Assembly (NCBI GenBank): GCA_900553805.1
Contig: USEU01000059.1
Span: 1 to 12,784 of the forward strand
Length of the DNA: 12,784 bases
Reading direction: 5' to 3'
Origin: an uncultured Eubacteriales bacterium
GTDB lineage: Bacteria > Bacillota > Clostridia > Oscillospirales > Oscillospiraceae
A program made the translations under genes and the position numbers. Below are positions 6,783-12,784 of the stretch, in pieces. The notes beneath the pieces are model-generated. The model was not told the DNA's origin and made no database searches. It saw only the letters and a program-made list of their open reading frames with translations. How positions within the stretch are numbered: position 1 is the stretch's first letter; every line of letters begins with the position of its first letter.

Positions 6783-7616
6783 ATGAAGTTCAGCATGTGT
6801 ACGGCTGTTTACGGCATGAACGACCTGCACGATACCATCGACCGGGCGGCAATGCACGGCTTTGACGCGGTGGAGCTGACGGCGGCGCTGCATATGCCCG
6901 TAAGCAGTCCGCAGCAGTACCGCCGGGAGGTACGCGGCTGGATCCGGGAGGCCGGTCTGGCGTGCAGCGCCCTGCACTATATCTTCGACGGCAGCGTCAA
7001 GCTGGCCACCGCCGACCGGGAGCTGAACGCCGCCTGCGCCGCGTACCTGCGCAGGGTCATTGACGTGGCGGCGGACATGGAGGCGGAGACCGTCATCATC
7101 GGCAGCGGCGGCACCACCCGCAGCATCGACCCCGGCGCGGACCGCCGGGAGGCTGCCCGGTGCATGGCGGACGTGATCCACCAGACGGGGGAATACGCCT
7201 CCGGCAAAGGGGTGTACCTGGCGGTGGAGGCCATCAACCGCTATGAGACCAATTTCCTGAACACCATGGCCGAGGCGACGGAATTCATGAAGCTGGTGGA
7301 CCATCCCAACGTGCGCACCATGGCGGATACCTATCACATCAACATCGAGGAGGCCGATCCCGTGGAGGCGGTGCGGACCTATGGCTGGGCGCTGCAAAAT
7401 CTCCACCTGGCCGATTCCAACCGTTATGCCCCCGGCGCAGGCCACATCGACTTCCGGGCCATTGCCCAGGCGCTGCTGGAAACCGGCTTCCGGCACTACT
7501 GCTCCTTTGAGGTGTTCGGCCTGTATCCCTGGAAGCTGTGGTTCGATACCGTGGAGGAGGCGGACAGCCAGATGCGGCTGGGCATCGCCACCGCCCGGGC
7601 CGCCTTCGGGCAGTAA
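6783..7616 (+). CDS. Sugar 3-epimerase of the D-tagatose/D-allulose 3-epimerase type (TIM barrel)
   Basis: A 277-residue xylose-isomerase-like TIM barrel. Enzymes of this family move the configuration at C3 (or C4) of free ketoses, or act on related keto sugars, using a bound Mn or Co ion. The four metal ligands are recognisable: E149 (in 'LAVEAINRYET'), D182 ('MADTYHINIEE'), H208 ('NLHLADSNR') and E243 ('CSFEVFG'). Their spacing of 33, 26 and 35 residues is the same as for E152, D185, H211 and E246 of Pseudomonas cichorii D-tagatose 3-epimerase, as I recall that enzyme; R214 and E155 also match conserved positions. Two of the glutamates act as acid/base in that enzyme. This is the first gene of the operon, 11 bases before the dehydrogenase gene. 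It could also act on a keto-glycoside or on a fructosamine, as FrlC-like relatives do. The substrate is unknown. Confidence 0.88.
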   Translation: MKFSMCTAVYGMNDLHDTIDRAAMHGFDAVELTAALHMPVSSPQQYRREVRGWIREAGLACSALHYIFDGSVKLATADRELNAACAAYLRRVIDVAADMEAETVIIGSGGTTRSIDPGADRREAARCMADVIHQTGEYASGKGVYLAVEAINRYETNFLNTMAEATEFMKLVDHPNVRTMADTYHINIEEADPVEAVRTYGWALQNLHLADSNRYAPGAGHIDFRAIAQALLETGFRHYCSFEVFGLYPWKLWFDTVEEADSQMRLGIATARAAFGQ

Positions 7617-7627
7617 AGGAGGTATTT

Positions 7628-8659
7628 ATGAGAGCAGTAAAGTTATTGGCCCCCGGCGTGCTGGAGCTGGGCCGGCTCCCCGACCCAGGAGCCGCCGGAG
7701 CCGCCACGGTGCGGGTGGACGTCAGCGCCTGCGGCGTGTGCGGCAGCGATCTGGCGCTGTACAACGGCCGGCGGGACCTGAGCGGCGAGCATTACTTCGG
7801 CCATGAGTTCTCCGGGGTCATCACCCAGGCGGGCGGCGGCGCCAACGGCCTGCGGCCGGGAATGCGGGTGGCCAGCGAGCTGGTCAAGGGCTGCGGCCGC
7901 TGCTGGTATTGCCGCAACGGTCTGCAAAACTATTGCAGGAGCCTGAACGAGGCCCTGCTGCCCGGCGGCTTCGCCGAGGAGACCCTGGTCCTGAACACGG
8001 AGGCTTACAGCTTCCTCAGCCCCATTCCCGACGGGCTGGACGACATCACCGCCACCGTTCTGGAGCCGGCAAACTGCGCCTACCATGTAGCGATGCGGGC
8101 CGGGATCCGGCCCGGCGACACGGTGCTGGTGCTCGGCCTGGGAGCCATCGGCCTGATCGCCGGCCTGATCCTGCAAACCCTGGGAGCGGGAAAGGTCATC
8201 GGCGCGGACCGCAGCGCCCTCCGTCTGGCGCAGGTGCGCGGCACCGGGCTGCTGGACGTGGTGGACACCGGCGACCCGGACTGGATGGCGCAGGTGCGGG
8301 AGATGACCGCCCGGGAGGGCGTGGATGTGGTGATCGAGGCCACCGGCGCGCCCGCCGTACTGAAGGACACCCTCCAGATCGTCCGCACCGGGGGAAAGAT
8401 CGTAGTGCCCAGCGTCTACTTCGGCAGCATCGAGGGCTTTGAGCCGCTGCCGATCATGCGCAAGGAGCTGACCATTCTTGGCTCCAAGGGTCCGGCCCCC
8501 CAGCTGAAGGCGGACGGAAGCTCCGCCGTGGTGGACAAGGTGATGCAGCTGAGGAAGCAGCTGCAAAAGATCATCACCGTATACGATTATCAGGACGCGC
8601 TTCAGGCATTTGCCGACGCCCGCAGCGGCGCGGCGATCAAGGCGGTCGTGAAGTTTTAG
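7628..8659 (+). CDS. Zinc-dependent medium-chain alcohol/sugar dehydrogenase (sorbitol/threonine dehydrogenase type)
   Basis: A 343-residue cytoplasmic oxidoreductase interconverting a hydroxyl and a ketone with NAD(P). The catalytic zinc site is C38 (in 'CGVCGSD'), H59-E60 ('GHEFSG') and E146 ('LEPAN'). A structural zinc site is formed by C89, C92, C95 and C103. The Rossmann motif GLGAIG spans 170-175 and is followed by D194 after the second strand, which favours NAD. Length and domain order are normal, and no residue looks damaged. The ATG at 7628 has AAAGGAGGT (7615-7623) just before it; a longer reading frame from 7538 lies inside the preceding gene and is rejected. In this operon it may oxidise a sugar or polyol entering the pathway or reduce a keto-sugar intermediate back to an alcohol; direction and substrate are not visible in the sequence. 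Confidence 0.93.
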   Translation: MRAVKLLAPGVLELGRLPDPGAAGAATVRVDVSACGVCGSDLALYNGRRDLSGEHYFGHEFSGVITQAGGGANGLRPGMRVASELVKGCGRCWYCRNGLQNYCRSLNEALLPGGFAEETLVLNTEAYSFLSPIPDGLDDITATVLEPANCAYHVAMRAGIRPGDTVLVLGLGAIGLIAGLILQTLGAGKVIGADRSALRLAQVRGTGLLDVVDTGDPDWMAQVREMTAREGVDVVIEATGAPAVLKDTLQIVRTGGKIVVPSVYFGSIEGFEPLPIMRKELTILGSKGPAPQLKADGSSAVVDKVMQLRKQLQKIITVYDYQDALQAFADARSGAAIKAVVKF

Positions 8660-8671
8660 GAGGACAAGACA

Positions 8672-9127
8672 ATGACAAAAAAGGAATACGTTCAGAAGTA
8701 CGGCGGAAAATTCAGCATCGAGGGCGGCGAGACCTGGACCATGCCCAACGGCCATGTGGTCCATTTTGCCCTGAACCCCAAGATGGGCTGCCGGAATACC
8801 AACATCGCGGTGGGTTTCCACGAGCCGGGCAAGGAATTCGCGCCCCATGTGCATCCCATTTCCGAGGAGATCCTGCTGATCTTCTCCGGCGAGGGGGAGT
8901 GCTACCTGCATGACAAGTGGATCCCCTGCAAGGCGGGCGACATCATTTTCGCGCCCCCCGGCGTCTGGCACGGCACCCGGAACCCGGCGGGGAACACGGA
9001 ACCCTTCGTGACCCTGGGGATCGCGACGCCGCCCCAGCAGGATCTGTTTGCCCGGGCGGGCTATGACGTTCTGGACGACGACAAGACGGACTATGTGGGC
9101 GAATACAACCGGCCGAAGGAGGACTGA
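8672..9127 (+). CDS. Single-domain cupin protein
   Basis: A small 151-residue protein with one beta-barrel cupin domain. Both classic motifs are present. Motif 1 is 'GKEFAPHVHPISEE' (from G53, with H59, H61, E65/E66 and G73). Motif 2 is 'GDIIFAPPGVWHGTRN' (G89, P95, G97, H100, N104), which fits the G-X5-P-X-G-X2-H-X3-N pattern exactly. H59, H61, E65 or E66 and H100 should bind a metal. Small cupins beside sugar genes include isomerases and mutarotase-like enzymes, dioxygenases and ligand-binding proteins, and the sequence does not decide among them. AGGAGGA (8658-8664) overlaps the stop codon of the dehydrogenase gene; the SIS gene starts two bases after this gene ends. Its place inside a tight operon makes a role in the same pathway likely, perhaps acting on an unstable keto-sugar. 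Confidence 0.9.
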   Translation: MTKKEYVQKYGGKFSIEGGETWTMPNGHVVHFALNPKMGCRNTNIAVGFHEPGKEFAPHVHPISEEILLIFSGEGECYLHDKWIPCKAGDIIFAPPGVWHGTRNPAGNTEPFVTLGIATPPQQDLFARAGYDVLDDDKTDYVGEYNRPKED

Positions 9128-9129
9128 CC

Positions 9130-9696
9130 ATGTTTTTTGACTGCTATTCCAACGAGCTGCGGGACACCCTGGCCCAGATCGACCGGGCGGATATCGAGAA
9201 GCTGGAGGCATATCTGGAGGAGGCCAGGGCGAACGGGAAGCATGTGTTCGTCCTGGGAAACGGCGGCAGCGCCGCGGCGGCCTCCCACTGGGTCTGCGAT
9301 TTCGGCAAGGGGATCAACGTGGGGGATTCCAGGCGCATGAAGATCATGGCCCCCTCCGACCATTCCTCCATCTTTACCGCCTACGGCAATGACAACGCCT
9401 ATGACCAGACCATGGTCGAGCAGCTGAAAAACTTCCTCCAGCCCGGCGACGTGGTCGTCTCCCTGTCCGTTTCCGGCCGGTCCGGCAATCTGGTGGAGGC
9501 CCAGAAATACGCCCGGGAGGCGGGGGCGAAGACGGTCTGCATCGTCGGCGACTACAATGGCAGCCTGATCGGCCTTTCCGACCTGGCCATTGTCCTGAAA
9601 TCCAAAAATTACGGCGTGGTGGAGGACATTCACCTGATCCTGGAGCATGCCATTTCCCAGAACATGAAGCGTGCCATCGCCGGTGCGCGGGGGTGA
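9130..9696 (+). CDS. SIS-domain sugar-phosphate isomerase, GmhA-like
   Basis: A 188-residue single SIS domain, the size of phosphoheptose isomerase (GmhA), which converts sedoheptulose 7-phosphate to an aldoheptose phosphate. The phosphate-binding parts are clear: 'GNGGSAAAASH' (43-53) and 'SLSVSGRSGN' (111-120). A C-terminal 'VEDIHLILEH' (164-173) matches the GmhA histidine region. The position corresponding to the catalytic glutamate of E. coli GmhA (E65) seems to be D57 here, judged by the spacing from H53, so the reaction may differ from that of a true heptose enzyme; many relatives annotated as GmhA share this variant. The start has AAGGAGG (9116-9122) seven bases upstream. Its last codons overlap the kinase gene, so kinase and isomerase are probably made together and act on the same sugar phosphate, for example aldose 6-phosphate to ketose 6-phosphate (inference). 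Confidence 0.88.
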   Translation: MFFDCYSNELRDTLAQIDRADIEKLEAYLEEARANGKHVFVLGNGGSAAAASHWVCDFGKGINVGDSRRMKIMAPSDHSSIFTAYGNDNAYDQTMVEQLKNFLQPGDVVVSLSVSGRSGNLVEAQKYAREAGAKTVCIVGDYNGSLIGLSDLAIVLKSKNYGVVEDIHLILEHAISQNMKRAIAGARG

Positions 9697-10658
9697 AGGC
9701 TATGCTGGTGGGGGCCTTTGACATTGGGGGGACCAAGACCATCGTGGCGCTTGCCGACGAGACCGGCCGGCTCCTGGAAAAGGAGCAGTTCCCCACCGAC
9801 ACCGGCAGCTGCCGCGGCCACATCGAGACGTGCTGCGCCGTCCTTCGCGGCCTTCTGGCAAAGCGGGGGCTGACGGCGGGGCAGCTTGGCGGCGTCGGCG
9901 TCAACCTGCCCGGGCCGGTGGACCGGGAACGGGGCGTCCTCATCCGCGCGGTCTATGCGGGCTGGGAGAACATCCCCGCGGGGGCGTGGATCGCCGAACT
10001 GCTGGGCGTTGAAAACGTGGCGTGCGAAAATGACGTGAATTCCTGCGCCCTGGGAGAGCTGCGGTTCGGCGGCGGACGGCGGTATGCCAGCTTCGGATGG
10101 ATGACGGTATCCACCGGCGTGGGCGGCGCGGTGGTGTGCGGCGGAAAGCTGATCCGGGGCGCCCACGGCTGCGCCGGGGAATTTGGGCACATCAAGGTGG
10201 AGTATGACGCGCCCCGTCCCTGCCCCTGCGGTGAACTTGGCTGCCTGGAGGCCCACGGCTCTGGCACCGCCCTGGACCGTATGATCCGGGAGCGGGCGGC
10301 GCGGGACGCCGATTTCCGCCGGGCGTTTGAAGATCTGGGGGAGCGCCCCGGCGGCGCTTCCTGCGCGGAGCTGGCAAGGAATGGAAACGAGACCGCCCGG
10401 AGCCTGTTCCATACCCTGGGGCGCTACCTGGGAAGGGGCATCGCTTGCTGTGTGAATATTCTTGACCCCGACGCGGTATTCATCGGCGGCGGCGTGGCCG
10501 CGTCGCTGGACCTGCTGATGCCGGGGATCCGCGGCGCGGTGGAGGAGTACACCTTCGCGCCCATGGGGAACGTGGAAATTCTCCCCACCGCGCTGGGATA
10601 CGAGGCGGCGCTGCTGGGCGCTGTCGCAATTGCGTTACAGACAGGAGGAGCACAATGA
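9693..10658 (+). CDS. ROK-family sugar kinase
   Basis: A 321-residue kinase of the ROK family (glucokinase, fructokinase, allokinase, N-acetylmannosamine kinase), with no N-terminal DNA-binding domain, so it is an enzyme rather than a repressor. The phosphate loop 'DIGGTKT' is at 10-16, the catalytic aspartate is D114 in 'CENDVNS', and the sugar-binding EFGH is at 163-166. The ROK zinc site is H166 with C177, C179 and C184 in CPCGELGCLE, and the second ATP motif 'FIGGGVAA' is at 263-270. All are intact. It should phosphorylate a hexose or amino sugar in the cytoplasm; sugar choice is not readable. The start is either GTG 9693, overlapping the preceding stop as GTGA, or ATG 9702; neither has a strong ribosome site, which suggests translation coupled to the SIS gene. 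Its end overlaps the next gene by four bases (ATGA). Confidence 0.92.
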   Translation: MKAMLVGAFDIGGTKTIVALADETGRLLEKEQFPTDTGSCRGHIETCCAVLRGLLAKRGLTAGQLGGVGVNLPGPVDRERGVLIRAVYAGWENIPAGAWIAELLGVENVACENDVNSCALGELRFGGGRRYASFGWMTVSTGVGGAVVCGGKLIRGAHGCAGEFGHIKVEYDAPRPCPCGELGCLEAHGSGTALDRMIRERAARDADFRRAFEDLGERPGGASCAELARNGNETARSLFHTLGRYLGRGIACCVNILDPDAVFIGGGVAASLDLLMPGIRGAVEEYTFAPMGNVEILPTALGYEAALLGAVAIALQTGGAQ

Positions 10659-11755
10659 AACGTTTAAAGGCAGCCGTTGTCGGCATGGGCTTTATCGGCG
10701 CCGCCCACGTGGAGGCGCTGCACCGGATCCCGTATGTGGATGTGGTGGCCATCGCCGATGCCTTCGGCGCGAAGGAAAAGGCGGAGCGCCTGGGCGTCCC
10801 CGCCGGTTACGCGGATTACCGGGAAATGATGGATGTGTGCAGGCCGGACTGCGTCCACGTGTGCACGCCCAACGCCATGCACATGGAGGTGGTGATGGCC
10901 GCCATTGAGCGGGGCATCCATGTGGTGTGCGAAAAACCCATGGCACGGAACGCCCAGGAGGCCCAGCAGATGGTGCAGGCCATCCGGGGCAGCGGCCTGG
11001 TGGGCGCGCTGAATTTCCACAATCGCTTTTACCCCATCCCCTATCGGATGCGCCGCATGGTGCAAAGCGGGGAACTGGGCCGGGTTTACCATGTTCAGGG
11101 CGGCTATTTGCAGGATTGGCTGCTGCATGAGACGGATTTCAGCTGGAAGCTCCTGTCCAGCCAGTGCGGCAAGACCCGCGCCACCGCCGACCTGGGTTCC
11201 CACTGGATGGACCTGGCGGAGTACGTGACCGGCCAGAGGATCAAGGAGGTTTTCGCGGAATTCAAAACCGTCTACCCCCAGCGCCTTCAGGCCACGCCGG
11301 AGGGCGTAAAAGAGGTGCCCATCGACACGGAGGATTTCTCAGTGGTGCTGCTCCGCTTTGACGGCGGCGCGGTGGGCACGGCTACCTTCTCCGCTGTTTT
11401 TGCGGGAAAGAAAAACCAGACGGTGCTCCAGGTGGCGGGAACGCGGGAGTCCCTGGAATGGGACAACGAAATGGTCAATGACCTGCTCATTGGCCATCGG
11501 GACGCGCCCAACGGCCTGCTGACCAAGGACCCCGGCCTGGTGGATGGCGATACCGCCTCCATCATCGGCTATCCCGCCGGCCATGCCGAGGGCTTCCCGG
11601 ATGCCTTCAAGCAGAACTTTACGGCGATCTACCGCGCCATCCGCGGGGAGGCGGCGGACACCTTTGCCACCTTTGAGGACGGCCTGCATGTGATGAAGCT
11701 GTGCGACGCGCTGTATGAATCCGCCCATACCGGCCGGTGGGTCGCCGTGGATTAA
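10655..11755 (+). CDS. Gfo/Idh/MocA-family NAD(P)-dependent oxidoreductase
   Basis: A 366-residue dehydrogenase of the family that includes inositol and glucose-fructose oxidoreductases; members oxidise sugar, inositol or glycoside hydroxyls, often at C3. The N-terminal Rossmann fold has GMGFIG at 10-15. The catalytic lysine is K94 in 'CEKPMARNA', and the second active-site group is D179 and H183 in 'DLGSHWMDLAEY'. 'HNRFYP' (122-127) and a C-terminal 'GHAEGFPDAF' (309-318) are typical of the sugar-acting branch. AGGAGGA (10642-10648) lies six bases before the ATG, inside the kinase gene. It is followed by a TIM-barrel gene only 12 bases away. The Gfo/Idh/MocA plus TIM-barrel pairing is known from levoglucosan breakdown and from C-glycoside deglycosylation, where a 3-keto intermediate is formed and then cleaved; I use it only as a guide to possible function. 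Substrate unknown. Confidence 0.93.
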   Translation: MKRLKAAVVGMGFIGAAHVEALHRIPYVDVVAIADAFGAKEKAERLGVPAGYADYREMMDVCRPDCVHVCTPNAMHMEVVMAAIERGIHVVCEKPMARNAQEAQQMVQAIRGSGLVGALNFHNRFYPIPYRMRRMVQSGELGRVYHVQGGYLQDWLLHETDFSWKLLSSQCGKTRATADLGSHWMDLAEYVTGQRIKEVFAEFKTVYPQRLQATPEGVKEVPIDTEDFSVVLLRFDGGAVGTATFSAVFAGKKNQTVLQVAGTRESLEWDNEMVNDLLIGHRDAPNGLLTKDPGLVDGDTASIIGYPAGHAEGFPDAFKQNFTAIYRAIRGEAADTFATFEDGLHVMKLCDALYESAHTGRWVAVD

Positions 11756-11767
11756 GGAGGGCTTCTG

Positions 11768-12733
11768 ATGAAAATCGGTGTTGTAGCCAACGTGCTCCAG
11801 GATAAGCCCCTGGCGCAGGCGCTGGAGATCTTCCGCAGCCTGGGCATCGCGCAGATCGAGCCGGGCTGCGGCGGCTTCGCCGGGAAGGCCCATGTGGACC
11901 CGGAGCGCCTGCTTTCCGACCCCGCCGCCTTCAAGACCTTCTGCCGGACGCTGGAAAGCTCCGGCCTGACCATCAGCGCGTTGTCCTGCCACGGCAATCC
12001 CGTCCATCCCGACCCGGCCCGGGCGGAGGAATACCATGAGGATATGGTCAATGCCCTCCGCCTGGCACAAAAGCTGGGGGTGGATACCATCACCTGCTTT
12101 TCCGGCTGCCCCGGCGACTGCGCCCATTCCCGCTACCCCAATTGGGTCACCTGCGCCTGGCCGGAGGACAACCTGGAAATTCTGCGCTACCAGTGGGAGC
12201 AGGTACTGATCCCCTATTGGAAGAACTTTCTCCAGATCGCCCGGGAATACGGCGTGACAAAGATCGCGCTGGAGCTGCACCCCGGCTTCTGCGTCTACAA
12301 TACGGAAACGCTGATACGCCTGCGGGAGGCGGTGGGGCCGGAGATCGGCGCGAATTTCGACCCCAGCCACCTGCTGTGGCAGGGCATGGACCCGGTGGCG
12401 GTGATCCGGGCGCTGAAGGGCATGATCTACCATGTCCACGCCAAGGATGTCCGCCTGGACGGGTACAACATCGCGCTCAACGGCGTGCTGGACACCAAGC
12501 ATTACAGCCGGGAGGCGGAGCGCTCCTGGATCTTCCGCACCGTGGGCTTCGGAAACGACGCCGACTACTGGAAGAGCATCTTCTCCGAGCTTCGGAAGAT
12601 CGGCTACGACGGCACGATCAGCATCGAGCATGAGGACAGCCTGATGAACCGCATGGAGGGCCTGCGGCGGGCGGTGGACATGGTCAAAAGCTGCGCCTTC
12701 TTTGAATCCGCCACCGGCATGTGGTGGGCTTAG
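11768..12733 (+). CDS. Sugar phosphate isomerase/epimerase-like TIM-barrel enzyme (possible keto-sugar lyase or epimerase)
   Basis: A 321-residue xylose-isomerase-like TIM barrel, longer than and clearly different from the first one in the operon. Probable metal ligands are E169 (in 'IALELHPG'), D198 ('NFDPSHLLWQG'), H224 ('YHVHAKD') and E287 ('SIEHED'). H171, H201, H222 and H288 give the family's histidine-rich active site, and 'GVLDTKHY' and 'RSWIFRTVGFG' are further conserved stretches. This branch is commonly found beside Gfo/Idh/MocA dehydrogenases and has members that eliminate or hydrate keto-glycosides as well as isomerases. Here it directly follows such a dehydrogenase. GGAGGG (11756-11761) precedes the ATG by six bases. 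It is the last gene of the operon within the window. The metal site looks complete; the reaction is inferred only from family and context. Confidence 0.9.
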   Translation: MKIGVVANVLQDKPLAQALEIFRSLGIAQIEPGCGGFAGKAHVDPERLLSDPAAFKTFCRTLESSGLTISALSCHGNPVHPDPARAEEYHEDMVNALRLAQKLGVDTITCFSGCPGDCAHSRYPNWVTCAWPEDNLEILRYQWEQVLIPYWKNFLQIAREYGVTKIALELHPGFCVYNTETLIRLREAVGPEIGANFDPSHLLWQGMDPVAVIRALKGMIYHVHAKDVRLDGYNIALNGVLDTKHYSREAERSWIFRTVGFGNDADYWKSIFSELRKIGYDGTISIEHEDSLMNRMEGLRRAVDMVKSCAFFESATGMWWA

Positions 12734-12784
12734 GGCAACACCGCGCAATTGTGTCTGCGAGCCGCAGCCGTCTTTTTGCCCCAC
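12733..12784 (+). terminator. Possible weak terminator or repeat end after the operon
   Basis: CTGCG-AGC-CGCAG (12755-12767) is a short GC hairpin followed, after five bases, by TTTTT (12773-12777), so it could be a weak terminator. GGGCAA (12733-12738) and TTGCCC (12776-12781) could pair outside it. The hairpin is short and the T-run is offset, and the window ends here, so the call is tentative. It might equally be the edge of a dispersed repeat. Confidence 0.3.

Noticed and set aside
7643..9211. A 522-codon open frame on the - strand across the dehydrogenase and cupin genes
   Set aside because: It spans two well-supported genes on the other strand and its translation shows no domain, so it is a codon-bias shadow.
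9693..10658. The ROK protein as a NagC/XylR-type repressor
   Set aside because: There is no N-terminal helix-turn-helix; the protein begins directly with the kinase phosphate loop and keeps the catalytic aspartate.
11339..12784. A 481-codon open frame on the - strand running off the window end
   Set aside because: It covers the ends of two convincing + strand enzymes, lacks motifs, and crosses their gene junction.

Overview
This GC-rich window (mostly coding, strong AGGAGG-type ribosome binding sites, a Gram-positive style lipoprotein signal) looks like chromosomal DNA of a high-GC member of the Firmicutes/Clostridia. A gut Oscillospiraceae-type bacterium would fit, but that is an inference from composition and gene style, with no taxonomic marker present. 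Twelve apparently intact genes fill nearly all of it. No rRNA, tRNA, CRISPR array, insertion sequence or phage gene was seen.

Region 1 (101-5614, + strand) is a complete family-5 (Dpp/Opp/Nik-type) ABC importer. It encodes a substrate-binding lipoprotein, two permeases and two ATPases in the standard order. A perfect 11-bp stem-loop without a T-tract lies between the binding-protein gene and the first permease gene, a place where such structures often set unequal expression. The set ends at a long hairpin with T-rich flanks on both sides (5632-5687), which also serves as a terminator for the gene arriving from the other side.

Region 2 (5697-6782) holds a LysR-type regulator on the - strand and a 219-bp AT-rich divergent control region. 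In that region I read a perfect -35 (TTGACA) promoter for the regulator, a good promoter for the rightward operon (TTTACG-N17-TATGAT), and two dyad elements centred about 64 and 45 bp upstream of the predicted rightward start. This is the usual LysR-type layout for co-inducer-dependent activation combined with autorepression.

Region 3 (6783-12733, + strand) is a tight seven-gene operon with gaps of 12 bp or less or overlaps. In order it encodes a D-tagatose/D-allulose 3-epimerase-like TIM-barrel enzyme, a zinc-dependent medium-chain dehydrogenase, a small one-domain cupin, a GmhA-like SIS-domain sugar-phosphate isomerase, a ROK-family sugar kinase, a Gfo/Idh/MocA oxidoreductase, and a second TIM-barrel isomerase/epimerase/lyase-type protein. 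All show their family's main metal- or nucleotide-binding motifs. Together they read as a route that oxidises a sugar or glycoside, rearranges, epimerises or cleaves the keto intermediate, then phosphorylates the product and isomerises the phosphate. No glycoside hydrolase or aldolase is encoded in the window, so the pathway probably ends in a common hexose phosphate or relies on genes elsewhere. The exact substrate cannot be read from the sequence. The neighbouring Dpp-type importer is a plausible but unproven uptake system for it.
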